From Candidatus Anaerobutyricum avicola (GTDB taxonomy: Bacteria > Bacillota > Clostridia > Lachnospirales > Lachnospiraceae): a stretch of 35,777 bases of DNA. Below, piece by piece: positions 17,042 to 24,282 of this stretch. The notes under the pieces are model-generated. The model ran no database searches. It saw only the letters and a program-made list of their open reading frames with translations, and had not been told where the DNA came from. Location of the stretch: NCBI GenBank assembly GCA_019113845.1, contig DXGQ01000027.1, forward strand, positions 1 to 35,777, read 5' to 3'. The position numbers and the translations under genes are program-made. Position 1 is the first letter of the stretch. The number at the start of each line of letters is the position of its first letter.

Positions 17042-19184
17042 TTGTTCTATTTTCCTGTGGTTTTAAAAGGCAATCTATATACTCTTCACACTCAGATAAC
17101 ATTTTTCTGCATTTTTCTTTCTCTGCAACCTCTTTCCTTAACTCATCTATTTTTTGTCGACTCGCATTCAGATGTGTATTAAATATATATATTTCTTCTG
17201 TAATTATATTTAATAATTCTTTCAACCAATTGGCAAAATACTCCCTACTTTTTTTCTGAAAACTATCGGAGTATTCTTTCGTAAGAAAAAAAAACATTTC
17301 TTTTACTTTAATATAACATTGTTCTGCATCAAATTGCTCATCTTTAATAAAAATAATGCTATTTCGAATTGCATTTATTTTTCTCAAATCAATATGCTTT
17401 TTTCTTATAACCATATTCGGTTTTTCTAAAGTAACCGAGTTAAGCATATGCTCTTGCTCTTGGGTCAAGGTTTGTGTATTCATTACAATTTTCAAACATT
17501 TTTTCTTAAAATTATCTGATTTTTTTTTCCAAAATGAATTTACTTCTTTATTTATGTAAGATATATAATCCGAAAGACTCTTATTAAATGCATCATTTAC
17601 ATATTTTTCAATTTCATTTAGTCTCCATTTTTCATCTTTATTTAACTCCCGTCCTTTATCATTTATATACCTCCATTTTTCTTTTATTCTCAACCAATCA
17701 GAAAATTGACGCTTTCCTCCATTTGAAGCCATAAACAACATTTGTCGATTCCAATCGTTCAGTTGCGACCACGGTATTACAATTTTTTTCGTCACATAAT
17801 ATTTTTGTAATAAGTCCTTACACTTGTTTTGAAGCTCCTTATTATACTTTTTTGTATCTTCTTTTGCTTTTTCTAATTGATCACGTAACTCTTTCTTTTG
17901 TCCTTCTAAATCGACTTTTGCCTCTTCCAATGATTTTTCTTGTCTATATTTTTTCTTTTCAATACTTTTTACGCATATATTGATTGCATTTCTTAAATGA
18001 ATAGAAGCCTGCTGACATTTATTATATAATGCATAGTTATTTGCATACTTTACAATTGCTTTTTCCACACATTCTAAAGTATGCTTCCCCATTTGATCTG
18101 CTTTATTCATTATCACTATATTCCAAAAGTCATCTTTTTTATCAATATAATCTATTATTTTCCTATTATCTATTGTATCCATACGAGCTAAATCTGTTAT
18201 AAAAATTGGTAATACGTTAATCTGCCTATCGATATCTTGTTTTAATATTTCAAAATGATTTTTAATATTTTCCAAATTAGAGCCAGGCATATTATATATA
18301 ATAAACCGATCATTCTTCAACGGCAAACCTGAACATTTAAAAGGAAGGTGAATTTCAATTACATCTCCAAGTTTCTGATTGTTACTTTTCTGTTTGCCCT
18401 TTTCTTCCCTCTTCTCTTTATTTATAATTTCCAACACTTTATTCATATGGTATATTTCATTATGATTATCGTTTTCTTCGATAATTTTTTGCAATTTTGT
18501 GTTTATATCCCATCCGCCATTACAATCCAGTTTATAGAATTTTCCCTCAAACTCAAGTGTACATTTTTCTTGACCAAACATAAATTTAATCTGATATTTA
18601 TTACTATTTGTAACTTTATAGATTCCTGCTATTTCCAGATCATCATCTACAGGCAATATCTCTTCTCCAATGAGACTATTAATAAACATCGATTTCTCTG
18701 AACTATATAGACCTACAACACAAATCGAAACTGACGCATCTATCACTTCATTGTATTTATCAATTTCTTTTTTGATAATTTCTTCTTTATATTGAGCAAG
18801 AATATTTTTTACTTTTTTAAATTTCTCCTGTATTTTAGGCATTACTTTTTCCGCTGTCTCATAATATTCATCATCTTTTTTACATTCAATATTACACTTT
18901 GGAAACCTTGTTTTAATCACCTCACACAAATCATCATAATCGACACTGGTTCCTACAAAATCAATTTCAATGCCTTTGTTATTTTTATAATGATCATTCA
19001 ATATTTTTATAATATCGGATGCTCTTTTTTGAATTGTTGTACATTTATAATATTTATTCTCAAATTTTGAGTTTGAATTAAGTTTTTTAAAACTTTTTTT
19101 TGTCTGATCATACCAAAGATATTTAATTTCTTTAACATAGGGATTACATATTATTTTTACTCGATTTTTTTCATCATATATCAT
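17034..19184 (-). CDS. Dynamin-like GTPase with degenerate G motifs
   Basis: The 716-residue protein has an uncharacterised N-terminal domain (1-140, beginning with an ICNPY segment) and a dynamin-like G domain (about 150-400). A coiled coil (about 405-465) and a long helical C-terminal region follow, with no clear membrane span. The P-loop reads GLYSSEKS (158-165): the usual Gly before Lys is Glu163, and Met replaces the usual Thr after the Ser. G3 reads NMPG (298-301) instead of DxPG; G4 NKAD (360-363) is intact. Nucleotide hydrolysis is therefore doubtful. The ATG at 19184 follows GGGAGAAGG; frames extending to 19271 lie inside the WYL gene. It is very AT-rich, in sharp contrast to the WYL gene before it. 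Bacterial dynamins act in membrane remodelling and in some phage-defence systems. Confidence 0.85.
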   Translation of the reverse strand: MIYDEKNRVKIICNPYVKEIKYLWYDQTKKSFKKLNSNSKFENKYYKCTTIQKRASDIIKILNDHYKNNKGIEIDFVGTSVDYDDLCEVIKTRFPKCNIECKKDDEYYETAEKVMPKIQEKFKKVKNILAQYKEEIIKKEIDKYNEVIDASVSICVVGLYSSEKSMFINSLIGEEILPVDDDLEIAGIYKVTNSNKYQIKFMFGQEKCTLEFEGKFYKLDCNGGWDINTKLQKIIEENDNHNEIYHMNKVLEIINKEKREEKGKQKSNNQKLGDVIEIHLPFKCSGLPLKNDRFIIYNMPGSNLENIKNHFEILKQDIDRQINVLPIFITDLARMDTIDNRKIIDYIDKKDDFWNIVIMNKADQMGKHTLECVEKAIVKYANNYALYNKCQQASIHLRNAINICVKSIEKKKYRQEKSLEEAKVDLEGQKKELRDQLEKAKEDTKKYNKELQNKCKDLLQKYYVTKKIVIPWSQLNDWNRQMLFMASNGGKRQFSDWLRIKEKWRYINDKGRELNKDEKWRLNEIEKYVNDAFNKSLSDYISYINKEVNSFWKKKSDNFKKKCLKIVMNTQTLTQEQEHMLNSVTLEKPNMVIRKKHIDLRKINAIRNSIIFIKDEQFDAEQCYIKVKEMFFFLTKEYSDSFQKKSREYFANWLKELLNIITEEIYIFNTHLNASRQKIDELRKEVAEKEKCRKMLSECEEYIDCLLKPQENRTNV

Positions 19185-19213
19185 TTTTTCCTTCTCCCTT
19201 TCCTTTATTTTCA

Positions 19214-20179
19214 TTAATGAATTTCTCTCTCCTCTATCACTTCCACCGCATCTCCCTGACTCCTGAGCCACATGTCAATCCCCTTGCCAAAGACCTCTGC
19301 GGTGATTGTGTATACGCCATCCTGTTCGTCCAGGATCTGCGCGGTGGGCAGACGGTCGAGAACGGCTTCCACGGAGCTGCCGGAGTAGCGGAATTTGATT
19401 TTCTGGAGGCGTCCGCCATACATGAACTGAATACGCTTCCGGAATTCTCCTTCCTCGAAGCGGCTACTGTATGGAATGTGGAAGTTCTCGTCCAACACGG
19501 TCATTTTCCGAATTCGGTCGATGCGGTAGATGGTCGGGAAGGAATCATTGATCACATCAAAATGTTCCCGGAGCTTGTCATCATCGATGAAGGCGGTGAG
19601 ATAAAAATAATATTCGGAGAACATGATAGCGACCGGTCTGACTTTACGTTTTACGATTGCCTTGTCTTTGGTGCGGAGATATTCAATCTCAACACAGCGA
19701 CATTGCTGGATTGCCTGTCCCAACTGCCACATTTTGTCGATAAATACCGTTTTATGGCGGGGTTCAATGTAGTGAAACGCTTCGTTGCGGATCAGGTCTG
19801 TCACCATACGCTGATTTTCCTGCGGTACGCAACATTCGATGAGTTTATGAAGCATTTCCTCCATCTCTTTTTTGGTAAAGGCGCGGCTGTCCAGCAGAAT
19901 CTTGCAAATGGCAAGAATCTCACTGTTTGTCAGTTTGATCTTATAAGTCTGCTGCATGCGATAGCCTTTTTTGGTTCTGTCGTACAGGATTGAGTTCATC
20001 ATTCCGGTTTCCTCGATGTTCCGATCCAGAAAGTTGCGGATGGCATCAATGTCCCTCTGGATGCTTCTCTCATCCACGCCGTATTCTTTGGCTTCGCGTG
20101 CCTTGTTGACCAGATCCCCCCGCATCAACTTTGTGTATATTCCCAAAACCCGTTCTGTTTTTTCTCTTTTCTCATTCAT
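19214..20179 (-). CDS. WYL-domain transcriptional regulator
   Basis: The 321-residue regulator has an N-terminal winged helix-turn-helix (about 5-65) with a DERSIQRDIDAIR recognition segment. A WYL domain (about 140-235, CVEIEYL, RPVAIMFSEYYFYLTAF) and a C-terminal WCX-like region follow. WYL regulators bind ligands, often nucleic acids or nucleotides, and many repress defence operons (BrxR and CapW are examples). The frame opens with TTG at 20182, but the ATG at 20179 has GGAGGA at good spacing. It is the first gene of the run toward SUKH, 29 bases before the GTPase start, with promoter TTGTAA-16-TATAAT upstream. Its base composition matches the surrounding chromosome rather than the AT-rich genes behind it, so it may be resident or of a different origin. 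Confidence 0.93.
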   Translation of the reverse strand: MNEKREKTERVLGIYTKLMRGDLVNKAREAKEYGVDERSIQRDIDAIRNFLDRNIEETGMMNSILYDRTKKGYRMQQTYKIKLTNSEILAICKILLDSRAFTKKEMEEMLHKLIECCVPQENQRMVTDLIRNEAFHYIEPRHKTVFIDKMWQLGQAIQQCRCVEIEYLRTKDKAIVKRKVRPVAIMFSEYYFYLTAFIDDDKLREHFDVINDSFPTIYRIDRIRKMTVLDENFHIPYSSRFEEGEFRKRIQFMYGGRLQKIKFRYSGSSVEAVLDRLPTAQILDEQDGVYTITAEVFGKGIDMWLRSQGDAVEVIEEREIH

Positions 20180-20291
20180 CAACCATGTCCTCCTGCTGTT
20201 TTATCTGGTTTAAATATACGCCTTCATATGGACATAATGTGTCATTGTGCGACAAAGAAAAGATAAAATACGCTATATTTCTACAACTTAT

Positions 20292-20319
20292 ATTATACAC
20301 CTATTAGTTCTATTTACAA
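20292..20319 (-). promoter_or_regulatory. Predicted sigma-A promoter of the WYL-led gene set
   Basis: On the minus strand TTGTAA (20319-20314) is followed after 16 bases by a perfect TATAAT (20297-20292). It gives a leader of about 105 bases to the ATG at 20179. The leader contains GACA-N5-TGTC around 20232-20244, a small palindrome that could be an operator. Confidence 0.58.
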
Positions 20320-20333
20320 TACTTATTTATGGG

Positions 20334-20363
20334 TTGTATTTAAAGACAAAATGTGACTATATT
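20334..20363 (+). promoter_or_regulatory. Possible promoter of the XRE regulator gene
   Basis: TTGTAT (20334-20339) and TATATT (20358-20363) are separated by 18 bases, leaving a long leader of about 150 bases. It lies back to back with the WYL promoter in a 338-base divergent gap. Confidence 0.33.
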
Positions 20364-20435
20364 TTCTTTGATATAGACTTATTATGTCTAGAAGATTAAC
20401 CTGTTGTCTGTCTTTTCAGAGATTTTTCAGAGAGT

Positions 20436-20465
20436 CTGCCTGACAGTCATATCACTTGCAGGCAG
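20436..20465 (+). other. Stem-loop in the leader of the XRE regulator gene
   Basis: CTGCCTG (20436-20442) pairs perfectly with CAGGCAG (20459-20465) across a 16-base loop, about 50 bases before the start codon. It may be an RNA hairpin or an operator dyad. Apart from this and the promoters noted, I see nothing in the 20180-20517 gap. Confidence 0.3.
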
Positions 20466-20517
20466 CATTTGTATGCAGAGAAACATTTTATAAAAAGAAG
20501 TTCCGGAGGATGTATAT

Positions 20518-20871
20518 ATGAAGGATTTAAGTCAGAGTATCGGCGAGCGAATCGCTGAACTTCGGAAAGAGCAGCACATGACCCAGGCGGAGCTGGCAGA
20601 ATATCTTGATATTTCTGTCAAGCACTGCAGCTCTGTGGAGCGGGGGCTGTCCCGGCTTTCTTTAGAGAAAATAATTGAAGTGGCAGATTTGTTCCACACC
20701 AGCCTCGACTATCTCATCTGCGGACGATGTGCTCCCGGTCAGTACGCTGACCTGTTCCCGGCATCGCTGCAGGAGACACTGAATTCCGGCGATGAAGAAC
20801 AGGCCTCGCTACTGCGGCGTTTTCTTCAACTTTACGGAGAATTGCTGGAAGTAGAAAATAAGAGAGAGTAA
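20518..20871 (+). CDS. XRE-family helix-turn-helix regulator
   Basis: The 117-residue protein has an N-terminal HTH_3 domain (about 8-63): GERIAELRKEQHMTQAELAE, then a VKHCSSVERG recognition helix and a TSLDYLICG end. The C-terminal half is acidic and probably mediates dimerisation. GGAGGATGTATAT precedes the ATG. It is single and divergent from the WYL-led gene set, and ends inside a perfect terminator dyad. Its target is not visible; control of its own gene or of the divergent WYL unit is possible. Confidence 0.92.
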   Translation: MKDLSQSIGERIAELRKEQHMTQAELAEYLDISVKHCSSVERGLSRLSLEKIIEVADLFHTSLDYLICGRCAPGQYADLFPASLQETLNSGDEEQASLLRRFLQLYGELLEVENKRE

Positions 20872-20903
20872 CCATTTGCAAATGATTCTCTCTCTTATTT
20901 TCT
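20853..20903. terminator. Perfect bidirectional terminator
   Basis: A 16-base arm (20853-20868) is perfectly repeated in inverse at 20888-20903, with a 19-base loop that itself contains the palindrome ATTTGCAAAT. The arm begins inside the last codons of the XRE gene. Its A-rich start and T-rich end give T-runs on both strands, so it can stop transcription either way. Confidence 0.8.
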
Positions 20904-21006
20904 GTTCTCATTTTTTCATATAATTATCTATCTTGCCCTTTCTCCCCTTCTGTGCTACATTGCTCCCAATTAAAAATCTTATACTTATATATCGGAGGAT
21001 AAATTA

Positions 21007-21594
21007 ATGTTACCTTTCCAATTAAGACCGTATCGTCCTGCGGATTGCGCTTCGCTGGCCGCTCTTTTTTACGACACGGTACACACGGTAAATGCGAAGG
21101 ATTATACGAACGCCCAGCTTGACGCGTGGGCGGATGGAAATGTCGATCCGGATGCATGGAACGCTTCTTTTCTTTCCCATACGACGTATGTGGCGGTGCT
21201 GCCGCATGAGAATAAGGATGAGGCCGGAGATGGCGACGGAGATGACAAACATCATGGCGATGACGAAGATAGCAGCTACATTGGCAGAGAGGAGAACTGT
21301 CATGGCGATGACATGGAGGAGAGGATCATCGGTTTTGGCGATATGGATGCATCAGGGTATCTGGACCGGCTCTACGTTCATAAAGATTATCAGGGACAGG
21401 GCGTCGCCACCGCGATCTGCGACCGGTTGGAAGAGGAAATACAAACAGACGCCTTCTCCACCCACGCTTCCATCACCGCGAGACCTTTTTTTGAGAAAAG
21501 GGGATATACGGTGGTGAAAGCGCAGCAGGTAGTTCGGAAAGGCGTCTCTATAAGAAATTATGTTATGAGAAAGCGTATCGAATACTCTGTCTGA
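21007..21594 (+). CDS. GNAT-family N-acetyltransferase with Asp/His-rich insertion
   Basis: The 195-residue protein has the GNAT fold. N-terminal LRPYRPADC is the first strand, motif A RLYVHKDYQGQGVA (121-134) binds acetyl-CoA, and ARPFFEKRGY is the late GNAT motif. Residues 67-104 are an insertion rich in Asp, Glu, Gly and His placed before the IIGFGDMD strand, where relatives have a short turn. Its DNA contains a 13-base direct repeat (21252-21264 and 21300-21312) offset by 48 bases, in frame, pointing to expansion by duplication. GGAGGAT lies before the ATG. The acceptor substrate cannot be predicted. The insertion may bind a metal or be a tolerated linker. Confidence 0.9.
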   Translation: MLPFQLRPYRPADCASLAALFYDTVHTVNAKDYTNAQLDAWADGNVDPDAWNASFLSHTTYVAVLPHENKDEAGDGDGDDKHHGDDEDSSYIGREENCHGDDMEERIIGFGDMDASGYLDRLYVHKDYQGQGVATAICDRLEEEIQTDAFSTHASITARPFFEKRGYTVVKAQQVVRKGVSIRNYVMRKRIEYSV

Positions 21595-21676
21595 AAATGT
21601 ATCATCGGTTTTCGGAAGTGTGTCAGGCGGATGCAGCCCGGCGGTTATTTTGTCACAAAATGTCGTTACCGTCCGG

Positions 21677-22510
21677 TTACGTCCGGTATCTTTTTTTCAT
21701 TTTATGGATTTTCTGCAGATTTTTCGCTCCGTCTGCTCCCAGCCGTTCGGATATGGCGACGATCAAAGCATCCACCAGTGCGGCCGCCGCAGTCATGGAG
21801 TGATATTCTTTTTCCTCGCCCCGGTATACGTAGAGGTTGATGTCAGCCTGTTCTTCCCGGGGAGCAAGAAGGCGGCTGGTAAAACAGATGGTTTTGTATC
21901 CGGCCGTCTTTCGGCAGTCAAGGATGACCTTCCCTTCCCAGGATACTTTGGAGAAGCCGAAAAAGAGGACCACATCGTCCTCTCCTGCCTGGGCGAGACC
22001 TTCCATCATCTCCGTTCCGCCGGAGGGGATCTGTGCGACCGGCAGTCCCAGACGGCGCAGCCGGAAGAAAAGGAGCTGTCCCATGGACGCCGAGGCGCTT
22101 TTGGCGTGAATGAAGATTCTTTTCGCCGATAAGATGGTCTCCACCGCCTGTAAAAAGACCTGCGGCTCCAGATTCTGCATGGTTTTTTCCAGATAAAGCA
22201 TTTGCTTCTTTAAATATTCCGCCGCCTGGAAGGGTTCTTCGCCGTTTCCTGTAAACAGAGTACCTGCCAGCTTTCCGGCGGGTCCTTCCAGATGATTTTG
22301 CTCTATCACGATATTCTTTAGCTGTTTAAAATCCTGGCAGCCCAGATGTCTGGCAAACCGGGAGATGGTCGCCTCGGACAGTCCCATTTTCGCCGCCAGC
22401 TGCCCGATCGTCATAAAAAGAAACTCTTCTCTGTTTCCTTCAATGTATTCCAGTACCCTCTGTTCTGCCGGCGTCAGTCGCTCCGGCCTGATGGGAAATT
22501 CAAGATGCAT
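21677..22510 (-). CDS. RpiR/MurR-family regulator with SIS domain
   Basis: The 277-residue protein has an N-terminal HTH_6 domain (about 1-77, LTPAEQRVLEYIEG and LSEATISRFARHLG). A SIS sugar-isomerase-fold domain follows (about 110-250, with FIHAKSASASMGQLL and VVLFFGFSKVSWEG). Such regulators respond to phosphosugars. Its start overlaps the PHP gene by 11 bases and follows an AGGA site, so it is the last gene of the ECF transporter operon and probably controls it. The palindrome AAAATGAAA-N6-TTTCATTTT upstream of the S-component gene is a plausible binding site. Confidence 0.92.
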   Translation of the reverse strand: MHLEFPIRPERLTPAEQRVLEYIEGNREEFLFMTIGQLAAKMGLSEATISRFARHLGCQDFKQLKNIVIEQNHLEGPAGKLAGTLFTGNGEEPFQAAEYLKKQMLYLEKTMQNLEPQVFLQAVETILSAKRIFIHAKSASASMGQLLFFRLRRLGLPVAQIPSGGTEMMEGLAQAGEDDVVLFFGFSKVSWEGKVILDCRKTAGYKTICFTSRLLAPREEQADINLYVYRGEEKEYHSMTAAAALVDALIVAISERLGADGAKNLQKIHKMKKRYRT

Positions 22511-23348
22511 TTTTTCGTGTCCTTTCCTGTGCCAAAACAGCGCTCACCGTTTGGTTTGCCGCTTCTTTTCCTGTCAGAACAGCCACATAATCTCCGCCCA
22601 GAGCATGTATGTCTTTGAGCGCTCTTTTTAACAGGTTCGCGGTTTTTACCTGGAAGGCCGCCTGGTCTGCAATGAGGATCTCATAGTTTCCGCTTTGCAT
22701 TTCCTGATACAGTTCTGACACGGTCGTACAGGTTTTCTCAAATCGGGTGCGGATGCATCCGTACTGCACCGCCTGATGGGTGTCGCTGCCACCCACCACC
22801 GGCTTACGGAACCGTCTTCCAAGGCCGAAAGTCAGTTTCTCGGTGATTGCCCGGTGTTCCGCCACATCTTTTCCGTTCAGATCAAAGAAATCAAAACGTT
22901 TCAGCTGCTTTTCCGGCAGTTCCGGGATGTGTCCGCCCTCCCGGTACGGATGCCCGCCTCCGACGATTACCGGATATTCGTCAAACAGATCTCTCAGCTG
23001 CTCAAATGGCAAGAATTTTCCTTTTTCTTTATGTGGTTCCAGCCTGTGGTTCAGTTCCAGGATTGCTTCCATCGGCCCGATGGATAAAATGTGTCCGCCT
23101 TCGGCGATATCCGTCTCCATCCCCGGGAAGATCCGCAGGCCGTCGAAAACCAGCGTGTCTCCCTCCCGCCCGGAATGATCGGCAATAAACCGATACAGCT
23201 TGTCAAAGCCCCAGGTATTAAAATGTTCCGTCAGGCACAGTGCGTCCAGTCCGGCTCCCTGCGCCTCTGAAAACAGCCAGTGTGTGTATTCTTCTGAAAA
23301 CGGCAGCTTTTTGGCCAGCTTGCCGTGGGTATGAAAATCTATATACAA
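22500..23348 (-). CDS. PHP-family metal-dependent hydrolase
   Basis: The 282-residue protein shows PHP metal-binding motifs in order: DFHTHGK near 4, LTEHFNTWG, FPGMETDI, GGGHPYREGG and GGSDTHQAV. PHP enzymes are trinuclear-metal phosphoesterases, for example histidinol-phosphatase-like or nucleotide phosphatases. The start is a TTG codon at 23348-23346 with GGAGGAG seven bases before it, and the family needs MxxDFHTHG right at the N-terminus, so the rare start is well supported. Encoded between the EcfT and RpiR genes, it may dephosphorylate the transported compound or a product of it, but the substrate is unknown. Confidence 0.9.
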   Translation of the reverse strand: MYIDFHTHGKLAKKLPFSEEYTHWLFSEAQGAGLDALCLTEHFNTWGFDKLYRFIADHSGREGDTLVFDGLRIFPGMETDIAEGGHILSIGPMEAILELNHRLEPHKEKGKFLPFEQLRDLFDEYPVIVGGGHPYREGGHIPELPEKQLKRFDFFDLNGKDVAEHRAITEKLTFGLGRRFRKPVVGGSDTHQAVQYGCIRTRFEKTCTTVSELYQEMQSGNYEILIADQAAFQVKTANLLKRALKDIHALGGDYVAVLTGKEAANQTVSAVLAQERTRKNAS

Positions 23349-23454
23349 TTGTATGCTCCTCCTGTCTCATTGTCCATATCAATTATACAAAAAGCGCTTT
23401 TCTTTCGCGCCCTGCATATCTTTATTCCTCAATATCCTGTGATGCCGGTGTCAT

Positions 23455-24282
23455 TTATACCAAGGTAGATACCAGCGCTGTCACCGCCACCCACAAGAAG
23501 GAAATGGCAAGAAAGATCATATCGTCATAAGTCACTTTCAGAGATGACAGTTTCATCTTCCGCACTTCTTTATTGACTGCCGCGTAGCGGTATCCTTTGA
23601 TCTCCAGCGCCTCCACCGTGGTGCGGGAGCGCTTTGCCGTGTTGAGCATCAGCGGATAAAATGCATGTATGATAATCTTTACCTGATAAATCAGATACTT
23701 TATCTTGCCGGGCACGGTATTGTGTGCCGGCGGATTACCCCGCAGGCGGTAAGAAAGCAGTACGTTTTGAAATTCTTCCATCAGCATCGGCAGCATCCGG
23801 TAGGCATAGGATATGGAGAAGGAAAGCCGCTCCGGGCAGCCAAACCACATAAGCCCATTGGAGAGACGATCCGGATCCAGTCCGGAAAATACCGTCACCG
23901 ACGCCAGCGATACCGTGGCGACCTTCAGCGTAAGTACCAGAAGCGGCGCGATGGCGGAAGCGTCGCCGCCAAACAGGATGGTTGCCGCCAGCAGATAGCC
24001 GGTCTGTGTGAAGACGCCCACCGCAAAGAGCAGAAGCACAAGCCCTGCCACCCTTGCCAGCAGAGTCGTCACCGTCACCAGCACAAAACATCCGAGAAGA
24101 AACGGCAGATCGTTTACAAACCACGGAACCAGTCCGAAAAACAGATACCATACGAGCAGAATCCGCGGATCCCGCACCGCGATGATGGTGTCGTCGTTGC
24201 CATAGGCATTTTTCAGCACCTGATTTCTCAGGAAATCCATCGAAAACTTATCTAAGATATTCTCTGACAGTTTCTGCATCAT
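23455..24282 (-). CDS. ECF transporter T component (EcfT-like)
   Basis: The 275-residue membrane protein has about five to six hydrophobic segments and the EcfT coupling-helix region near 217-231 (SRTTVEALEIKGYR), which touches the ATPases. The ATG overlaps the ATPase gene stop in an ATGA arrangement, so the two are coupled. With the S and fused ATPase genes it completes a stand-alone (group I) ECF importer. The gene continues through a 106-base gap to the PHP gene. Confidence 0.9.
   Translation of the reverse strand: MMQKLSENILDKFSMDFLRNQVLKNAYGNDDTIIAVRDPRILLVWYLFFGLVPWFVNDLPFLLGCFVLVTVTTLLARVAGLVLLLFAVGVFTQTGYLLAATILFGGDASAIAPLLVLTLKVATVSLASVTVFSGLDPDRLSNGLMWFGCPERLSFSISYAYRMLPMLMEEFQNVLLSYRLRGNPPAHNTVPGKIKYLIYQVKIIIHAFYPLMLNTAKRSRTTVEALEIKGYRYAAVNKEVRKMKLSSLKVTYDDMIFLAISFLWVAVTALVSTLV

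Noticed and set aside
18348-19070. Plus-strand frames rich in Phe and Ile opposite the GTPase
   Set aside because: They are the antisense of a Lys-rich AT-rich gene, which mimics membrane proteins; no ribosome sites.
20924-21157. 77-codon minus-strand frame before the GNAT gene
   Set aside because: It overlaps the GNAT start on the opposite strand and its peptide is low in hydrophobic order, with no ribosome site.
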